64,000 bases of DNA, from NCBI GenBank assembly GCA_910585205.1, contig CAJUCC010000065.1, positions 8,633 to 72,632 of the forward strand, given 5' to 3'. This DNA comes from an uncultured Lachnospiraceae bacterium (GTDB lineage Bacteria; Bacillota; Clostridia; Lachnospirales; Lachnospiraceae). A program made the position numbers and the translations under genes. Position 1 is the stretch's first letter. Each line of letters begins with the position of its first letter. This document shows, in pieces, positions 59,006 to 64,000 of this stretch. The notes under the pieces were generated by a model, which ran no database searches, was not told the DNA's origin, and saw only the letters and a program-made list of their open reading frames with translations.

Positions 59006-59599
59006 ATGGACGGAGCTGATATGAGAAAAGCTTCGATTACCGGTTTTTCACATATCTGTATTCCCGTGGATGATGTGAGCGAGGCGTTCGCATATTATGA
59101 ACGGATACTGGGCGCCGCGGCGCGGGAACATCTGTCCCATTGGAGAAATGAAGGCTTTTTCAGAGGTATGGGATTTGCAGAGCAGGCGGCGGAGAGCGAG
59201 GTTTCCGTGGGCGTGATGGATTTGCCGGGGGCGCCGCTTGTGATTGTGCTGATGCGTTTTCATTATCCGGAAGGGAGAAAGACACCGGTATTTTTCAGAC
59301 CCAACGATATGAGCGGCATCCGGTATGCGGCGCTGGAAGTGGAAAATATTGAAGAAGCTTTTGCGTATATCCGGCAGCAGCCGGATATTATGATGGCAGA
59401 TCCGACAAGAGATTACCGGGTCAGCCGGATTGACACGACGCGTCCGGCTGATCTGATCTGTTTTGACTGGAAGACGGAAGGGAATTTTGACCGTAAGCAG
59501 GAGGCGGCGGACCGAATCAGCGGGAAGCGTTTTTTTCATTTTATTGACCGATACGGCGTTCAGTGGGCATTTCTGGAAAGAGACGAAGAGCTGTTGTGA
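59006..59599 (+). CDS. VOC-superfamily (glyoxalase-like) protein
   Basis: 197 aa. Two beta-alpha-beta-beta-beta modules: ITGFSHICIPVDDVSEAFAYYERILG at the start and IRYAALEVENIEEAFAYIRQQ in the middle, with a final strand YGVQWAFLERDEE. VOC proteins are metal-dependent lyases, isomerases or binding proteins; candidate ligands here are His in FSHICI and the terminal Glu. It starts 4 nt after the broken kinase gene (GGGGGGG site). Substrate unknown. Confidence 0.85.
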   Translation: MDGADMRKASITGFSHICIPVDDVSEAFAYYERILGAAAREHLSHWRNEGFFRGMGFAEQAAESEVSVGVMDLPGAPLVIVLMRFHYPEGRKTPVFFRPNDMSGIRYAALEVENIEEAFAYIRQQPDIMMADPTRDYRVSRIDTTRPADLICFDWKTEGNFDRKQEAADRISGKRFFHFIDRYGVQWAFLERDEELL

Positions 59600-59649
59600 G
59601 CGGCGGCGCACTGCATTGGCTGTATGTGACCGGAAGAGGGAGGTGCGGT

Positions 59650-59892
59650 ATGGCACAGGAGACGGACAGGGACATCGAGAGGCTGCTGGCGATTCTGGAC
59701 GGTTTTGCGGAAAGCGGAGAGAGCCGGCTGAAACTGCTTGTATCGGAGACGGCCGAAGACGGCACCGTTTCCCGTGTGCATCATCACGGCCGGTGCGATA
59801 TTGGCAGCCCATGGGCCGGCGGGAATTGTTTTGATGCGCCGGAATGGGCATGTGACGACAGGGCAGCGGAGATACCCCGGCCGAAAGGATAG
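59650..59892 (+). CDS. Small conserved hypothetical protein
   Basis: 80 aa, ATG 59650 with GGGAGGT upstream. N-terminal helix (TDRDIERLLAILDGFAES), a short strand (RLKLLVSETAED), then HHHGRCDIGSPWAGGNCFD, which looks like a conserved metal or ligand loop with His, Cys and Trp. It follows the VOC gene by 50 nt, likely co-transcribed. I recall related short proteins in Clostridia but no function. Confidence 0.6.
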   Translation: MAQETDRDIERLLAILDGFAESGESRLKLLVSETAEDGTVSRVHHHGRCDIGSPWAGGNCFDAPEWACDDRAAEIPRPKG

Positions 59893-59986
59893 CAGGGGAG
59901 AACTTTTCGTTTCTGCCTTGCACGGTCCGGGGGAAGTTTGCGGTTATGCGTATATGTGTCTGTTTTGTGGAAATATCTCTCATTGA

Positions 59987-60042
59987 TTGACAGGCTTTCT
60001 TGTATTTGTTACAATTTGTAACAGACGTAATAAATTTGTAAC
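59987..60042 (+). promoter_or_regulatory. Promoter and TGTWAC repeats of the NlpC/P60 gene
   Basis: TTGACA (59987-59992), 17 nt, TACAAT (60010-60015). TGTTAC (60007), TGTAAC (60017) and TGTAAC (60037) recur at 10- and 20-bp steps, on one face of the helix, over and just after the -10. The first two also form an inverted repeat GTTACAA/TTTGTAAC. It resembles but does not equal the WalR box (TGTWAH-N5-TGTWAH; the spacer here is 4). Confidence 0.6.
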
Positions 60043-60069
60043 AAATTTAAGAAGAAAGATGGAGATCAT

Positions 60070-61221
60070 ATGGGAAAAAAGACGACAGGAAGAATGGTGC
60101 TGCTTACAGCGGTGATTTTGTCGGCATCCAATATAAAGATAACGGCGGCATCCACCGGTGACATTATCAGGGCGACGGCCGGTTTTGACCGCATTGCGGC
60201 GGGGGTGGATTACGGACAGATCGATCCCGGGAAGGCGGAGAAGGCCGTGGCGGCCGTGGAAGAGAGGAGAAAGGAAGCGGAGGAGGCGCTGCAGGAGGCA
60301 CAGAATATTATCGATGAGGCAGTGGATGCGGAAATACTGGAAACCGCAGAGGCGCAGAAGGAAGCCAACAGTGTGGACAATCTCTGGGGATATACCAATC
60401 TGGGCATGGCACAGGTGGATAACCATCTGAATGTACGGGACAAGGCTGGAGAAGACGGGGAACTGGTCGGTAAAATGACAAAGAATGCCGCCTGTGAAAT
60501 CCTTTCCGTGGAAGGAGACTGGGCGCATGTGAAGTCGGGCAAGGTGGAAGGGTATGTACATACGGACTATCTGTTGACCGGCGAGGAGGCCCGGAAAAAG
60601 GCGCAGGAGGTCGTCTATGTCGTGGCAAAAGTCAATACGCAGACGTTAAAGGTGCGGGAACAGCCAAACACCGACTGCCCGGTTATCACACTTGTAGCGC
60701 AGGACGAACGGCTGGAAGTTGTGGAGCAGCAGAGCGACGGATGGGCAAAGATTATGCTTGACGATGAAGAAGCCTATGTGTCCACGGATTACTGCGTTGT
60801 GGAGGAAGAACTGGAAACGGCTGTCACCATGAAAGAGCTGTTATACGGAAACGGGATTTCCAATACGCGGATTGACCTGTGCCAGTATGCGAAACAGTTT
60901 GTCGGCAATCCCTATGTCTGGGGCGGTACAAGTCTGACAAAGGGTGCGGACTGTTCCGGTTTCGTGCAGAGTGTGTTCAAGCACTTCGGCGTATCGCTGC
61001 CCAGATCGTCCAGACAGCAGGTAGGCGTGGGAACGAAGATTTCTCTGGCGGACGCGAAACCGGGCGATCTGATTTTCTATGCCAAAGGCGGTACGATCAA
61101 CCATGTGGCCCTGTATATCGGAGACGGACAGGTGGTGCACGCCAGCAGTCCCAAAACGGGAATCCGTATTTCCAATGCGACCTATCGTACGCCGGCGGCT
61201 GTGAAGCGGGTATTGCCATAG
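60070..61221 (+). CDS. Secreted SH3-domain NlpC/P60 cell-wall hydrolase
   Basis: 383 aa. Signal peptide about 1-30 (GRMVLLTAVILSASNIKITAAS). A helical/coiled segment (about 45-105) precedes two bacterial SH3 domains (about 115-180: HLNVRDKAGEDGELVG; about 190-255: TLKVREQPNTDCPVI). The C40 peptidase (about 275-383) has catalytic Cys in GADCSGFVQSVF, His in TINHVALYIG and third residue in VVHASSPKTG. It cleaves peptidoglycan stem peptides outside the cell. Single gene; its promoter carries TGTWAC repeats. Confidence 0.95.
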   Translation: MGKKTTGRMVLLTAVILSASNIKITAASTGDIIRATAGFDRIAAGVDYGQIDPGKAEKAVAAVEERRKEAEEALQEAQNIIDEAVDAEILETAEAQKEANSVDNLWGYTNLGMAQVDNHLNVRDKAGEDGELVGKMTKNAACEILSVEGDWAHVKSGKVEGYVHTDYLLTGEEARKKAQEVVYVVAKVNTQTLKVREQPNTDCPVITLVAQDERLEVVEQQSDGWAKIMLDDEEAYVSTDYCVVEEELETAVTMKELLYGNGISNTRIDLCQYAKQFVGNPYVWGGTSLTKGADCSGFVQSVFKHFGVSLPRSSRQQVGVGTKISLADAKPGDLIFYAKGGTINHVALYIGDGQVVHASSPKTGIRISNATYRTPAAVKRVLP

Positions 61222-61279
61222 AGAAAGGTGTAATGCGACGCCGGAAGGGATGGGAAAAGTCAGGATTGCGGTATTGTTT

Positions 61280-61508
61280 TCCGGCGAGGACGGATACGCG
61301 CGGCTTTGCGCCAGACTGCGGGCATAAGCGGTTCTAACGGCTGCGGCAACAGATACCGACGGGCGTGCAACCGGCCTTTATGCGCCATCCGGGCGCAGGT
61401 CGGCCTTTCCCGGACATCCCTGTCCGGGAATTGCAGGCTGCGACGCATCTGTAAGAACCGCTAATACCCTCCGAAGGCACAAAGCCACGCGTATCCGTCC
61501 CCGTCGGA
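61280..61508 (+). repeat. Long hairpin element, copy L
   Basis: Outer arms 61280-61312 and 61476-61508 are inverted repeats, 29 of 33 bp paired. Subterminal AGCGGTTCT (61327-61335) pairs with AGAACCGCT (61454-61462). The core 61364-61437 holds an outer CCGGCC/GGTCGG stem, a TGCGCC...GGGCGCA hairpin and CCCGGACA/TGTCCGGG. It is the opposite-orientation relative of 61578-61828. No credible ORF. It could be a MITE- or REPIN-like element or a structured RNA; family not recognised. Confidence 0.85.
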
Positions 61509-61577
61509 ATATGTCCGTATTGCGGACTTTGCCATATTCTGTCCCGCTATATGCTTTCGATAAAAAATTTTCATACC

Positions 61578-61828
61578 GTAACGCTTCGGGAATCCGGGCA
61601 TGTGTCTCGTTTGCCGTGCCTACGGAGAGCGTTAGCGGTTCTTGGCGGTTTGTCGGTTCCCTGCAATTTCCGTGCAAGGATGCACGGAAAAGGCCGACCT
61701 GCGCCCGGATGGCGCATAGAGGCCGGTTGCACGATTGTCATAACTGACAGACAAACCGCTTAGAACCGCTTATGCCCGTAGTCCGGCATGGCAAACGAGA
61801 CACATGCCCGGATTCCCGAAAACATTAC
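61578..61828 (-). repeat. Long hairpin element, copy R
   Basis: Outer arms 61585-61620 and 61785-61820 pair at 35 of 36 positions, extended by GTAACG/CATTAC. AGCGGTTCT (61634-61642) pairs with AGAACCGCT (61762-61770), and GCGGTTTGTC (61645-61654) with GACAAACCGC (61750-61759). The core 61660-61733, read on the minus strand, matches copy L with 8 differences in 74 nt. The outer arms share no sequence with those of copy L. It ends 21 nt before the rpsO promoter. Confidence 0.85.
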
Positions 61829-61848
61829 CTATTTGCTAAAATTTGTAC

Positions 61849-61877
61849 TTTACACAAAAAAAATATTGTGATAAACT
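61849..61877 (+). promoter_or_regulatory. rpsO promoter
   Basis: TTTACA (61849-61854), 17 nt, TAAACT (61872-61877). It gives a leader of about 85 nt with a small hairpin (TCGG GAGTT TCCGA, around 61907-61922). Confidence 0.6.
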
Positions 61878-61966
61878 ATCTGGGTATGAAATTTACCGTT
61901 GCTCGGAATCGGGAGTTTCCGACCCATTCTTGGCAGCAGGCGTATGAAAACAGGAGGAAAACAGAA

Positions 61967-62233
61967 GTGATTTCTAAGGAAAAGAAAACAGCGATTATTA
62001 AAGAGTATGCAAGGAGCGAGGGCGATACCGGTTCGCCGGAAGTGCAGATTGCAGTACTGACAGCAAGGATTGAGGAATTGACAGAGCATCTGAAAGCAAA
62101 TGACAAAGATCATCATTCCAGAAGAGGTCTTCTGATGATGGTTGGTCAGCGGCGCGGGCTGCTTGCTTATTTAAAGAAAAAAGATATTATGAGATACCGT
62201 GCTCTGATTGAAAGACTCGGCCTCAGAAAATAA
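61967..62233 (+). CDS. rpsO: 30S ribosomal protein S15
   Basis: 88 aa. GTG start at 61967 with AGGAGG at 61952-61957; an open frame upstream crosses the promoter and is not coding. Sequence marks: ISKEKKTAIIKEYARSEGDTGSPEVQIAVLTARI, HSRRGLLMMVGQRRGLLAYLKKKD and YRALIERLGLRK in segments. It binds 16S rRNA helices 20-22. Monocistronic, upstream of pnp as in most bacteria. Confidence 0.97.
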   Translation: MISKEKKTAIIKEYARSEGDTGSPEVQIAVLTARIEELTEHLKANDKDHHSRRGLLMMVGQRRGLLAYLKKKDIMRYRALIERLGLRK

Positions 62234-62242
62234 TGGCTCAAC

Positions 62243-62271
62243 AGGCGGATTGAATTTTCATCCGCCTTTTG
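62243..62271 (+). terminator. rpsO terminator
   Basis: AGGCGGAT (62243-62250), loop TGAATTTTC, ATCCGCCT (62260-62267), then TTTT. Confidence 0.85.
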
Positions 62272-62530
62272 TTACATCGGAAATTCTACGGAATTTCCTG
62301 TGTGACAAAAATGATTGGCCGCATGGCGGCAGACAGGGCAGAAGAACGCTTCCGAGACCACTGAGGTGGAGATATGAGACGCAGTCCGGCCGGACCGGAC
62401 CGCAGCGGGCAGGCATATATACAGCTCAGTAGTTTCGGCATCTTCTGTCTGGTGCAGATATTCTGACAATGTTCTGTGCGCCGGAGATTCCCGGCGCTGC
62501 GCGGAACGCAGTAATGAAAAGGAGAAAAAT
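62272..62530 (+). promoter_or_regulatory. Structured leader of pnp
   Basis: Non-coding, with three stem-loops: GGAAATTC/GAATTTCC (62279-62286, 62291-62298, loop TACG), GTCCGG/CCGGAC (62384-62389, 62395-62400) and GCGCCGG/CCGGCGC (62478-62484, 62491-62497), the last enclosed by GTTC/GAAC. In other bacteria the pnp leader hairpins are cut by RNase III for autoregulation; such a role here is inference. Confidence 0.5.
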
Positions 62531-64000
62531 ATGTACAAGACTTACACGATGGAACTTGCCGGACGGACATTGCGGGTGGAGATCGGCAAAGTGGGAAAGC
62601 AGGCGAACGGCTGTGCTTTCATGCAGTATGGGGAGACGACTGTGCTCAGTACGGCCACGGCGTCCGAGAAACCGAGAGAGGGAATTGATTTCTTTCCGCT
62701 GAGTGTGGAATTTGAAGAAAAACTGTATGCCGTGGGAAAAATTCCCGGCGGCTTTAATAAGCGGGAGGGGAAGGCTTCCGAAAATGCGGTTCTGACAAGC
62801 CGTGTGATTGACAGGCCGATGCGTCCTTTGTTCCCGAAAGATTACAGAAACGACGTGACACTGAACAATATGGTCATGAGTGTCGATCCGCAGTGCCGCC
62901 CTGAGCTGGTGGCTATGCTCGGCGCTTCGATTGCCACATGTATTTCCGATATTCCGTTCGCAGGCCCCTGTGCCATGACGCAGGTGGGACTGATTGACCG
63001 GGAATTTGTTATCAATCCGTCGCAGGAGCAGTGGAAGGTCGGCGATCTGAAATTGACCGTGGCGTCCACGGCGGAAAAGGTTATTATGATTGAGGCTGGC
63101 GCCAACGAGGTTCCCGAGGCCGTTATGCTGGAAGCCATCTATAAGGCGCATGCGATCAATCAGGAGATTATCGCTTTTATCAATCAGATTGTCTCCGAGG
63201 TGGGCAGACCGAAGCACGATTATACAAGCTGCGCTATTCCGGAAGAAATGTTTGCCAAAATCAAAGAAATCGTTCCCCCGCAGGAGATGGAGACGGCGGT
63301 GTTTACCGACGAAAAGCAGGTGCGGGAAGAAAATATCAGAAAGATCACAGAACGCCTCGAAGAGGCATTTGCAGAGAACGAAGAGTGGCTTGCCGTTCTC
63401 GATGGGGCAATTTATCAGTATGAGAAAAAGACAGTCCGCAAGATGATCCTGCAGGACGGCAGACGTCCCGACGGCCGCGAGATGACACAGATTCGCCCGC
63501 TGGCGGCAGAGGTGGACACCATTCCCCGGGTTCACGGTTCGGCCATGTTTACAAGAGGACAGACACAGATCTGCAATGTGACGACACTGGCGCCTTTGTC
63601 GGAGGTACAAAAGCTGGACGGACTGGATGAAAATGAAGTCAGCAAACGTTACATGCATCACTATAATTTCCCGTCCTATTCGGTGGGTGAGACAAAACCC
63701 TCCAGAGGACCGGGACGCCGGGAGATCGGCCACGGCGCACTGGCAGAGCGGGCGCTGCTCCCGGTACTGCCTTCGACGGAGGAATTTCCGTATGCGATCC
63801 GTTCCGTGTCGGAGACATTCGAGTCGAACGGTTCCACATCGATGGCGTCCACCTGTGCATCCTGCATGTCGCTGATGGCGGCGGGTGTGCCGGTTAAGAA
63901 AATGGTGGCAGGCATTTCGTGCGGTCTGGTGACGGGCGATACGGATGACGAGTATGTGCTCTTAACCGATATTCAGGGACTGGAAGACTTTTTCGGCGAT
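62531..64000 (+). CDS. pnp: Polynucleotide phosphorylase, 3' end beyond window
   Basis: 490 codons are present of about 700; the gene runs off the end. ATG 62531 follows AGGAG. First RNase PH domain (about 1-140): LAGRTLRVEIGKVGKQANG, YGETTVLSTATAS, GGFNKREGKASENAVL and RVIDRPMRPLFP. A helical domain follows (about 230-310), then the second RNase PH domain (about 315 on): RPDGREMTQIRPLAAEV, GSAMFTRGQTQI, FPSYSVGE, GPGRREIGHGALAERAL and the active-site part SNGSTSMASTC. It degrades RNA 3' to 5' with phosphate. KH and S1 domains lie outside. Confidence 0.97.
   Translation, partial: MYKTYTMELAGRTLRVEIGKVGKQANGCAFMQYGETTVLSTATASEKPREGIDFFPLSVEFEEKLYAVGKIPGGFNKREGKASENAVLTSRVIDRPMRPLFPKDYRNDVTLNNMVMSVDPQCRPELVAMLGASIATCISDIPFAGPCAMTQVGLIDREFVINPSQEQWKVGDLKLTVASTAEKVIMIEAGANEVPEAVMLEAIYKAHAINQEIIAFINQIVSEVGRPKHDYTSCAIPEEMFAKIKEIVPPQEMETAVFTDEKQVREENIRKITERLEEAFAENEEWLAVLDGAIYQYEKKTVRKMILQDGRRPDGREMTQIRPLAAEVDTIPRVHGSAMFTRGQTQICNVTTLAPLSEVQKLDGLDENEVSKRYMHHYNFPSYSVGETKPSRGPGRREIGHGALAERALLPVLPSTEEFPYAIRSVSETFESNGSTSMASTCASCMSLMAAGVPVKKMVAGISCGLVTGDTDDEYVLLTDIQGLEDFFGD

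Noticed and set aside
60001..60042. Perfect WalR box
   Set aside because: Half-sites match, but the spacer is 4 rather than 5; kept only as a resemblance.
61378..61763. Short open frames on both strands within the hairpin elements
   Set aside because: They cross the inverted repeats, lack ribosome sites and look like no protein family.

Overview
The window looks like chromosomal DNA from a mid-GC Clostridia, most likely Lachnospiraceae (inference). The grounds are the gene orders pyrH-frr-uppS-cdsA-dxr-rseP-ispG-polC and rimP-nusA-rnpM-ylxQ-infB-rbfA-nrnA-truB-ribF, a Gram-positive PolC, a two-part RND pump without an outer-membrane channel gene, FeoA-FeoA-FeoB with a Cys-rich partner, and strong AGGAGG-type ribosome binding sites with some TTG and GTG starts. 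No rRNA, CRISPR array, transposase or phage gene was seen.

Layout. 1-2.5 kb: the start of a GNAT acetyltransferase gene on the minus strand, then a three-gene operon of unknown function (two paralogues around a charged protein) behind a sigma-28-like promoter. 2.5-6.7 kb: superoxide dismutase, a DtxR/MntR-type regulator, and divergent feoA-feoA-feoB plus a Cys-rich membrane peptide, with two related 16-bp palindromes at the feo promoters. 6.9-12.6 kb: MarR regulator, lipoprotein adaptor and RND transporter. 12.7-17.4 kb: a chemoreceptor, a polysaccharide deacetylase and a bactofilin with a long acidic repetitive arm. 17.4-30.8 kb: pyrimidine, translation, undecaprenol, phospholipid, isoprenoid and polC housekeeping genes, interrupted by a PP2C phosphatase and Ser/Thr kinase pair. 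30.9 kb: tRNA-Glu(CTC).

31.3-44.5 kb is a signalling island: an HD-GYP response regulator, a histidine kinase, a second regulator whose HD-GYP site is degenerate, CheR, CheB, a CheY-like receiver, CheA, CheW, a receptor with almost no external domain, an HPt protein and a hybrid kinase with two receivers. It is followed by a MotA/ExbB-like and MotB/OmpA-like pair reminiscent of ZorAB. No flagellar structural gene is present in the window.

46.7-55.1 kb holds the rimP-to-ribF translation operon. 55.2-61.2 kb holds a Na/Pi-PhoU transporter, a LytTR regulator whose partner GHKL kinase is split by an in-frame amber codon, a VOC protein, a small hypothetical and an SH3-NlpC/P60 hydrolase. 61.2-64 kb holds rpsO and the 5' part of pnp.

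The most unusual sequence is the roughly 745-bp gene-free stretch before rpsO. It holds two large hairpin elements of about 229 and 251 nt in opposite orientation. They share a 74-nt core, and 6 of the 8 core differences form three compensatory base pairs. Their outer arms are unrelated in sequence, yet each pairs almost perfectly with itself. I do not recognise this element.
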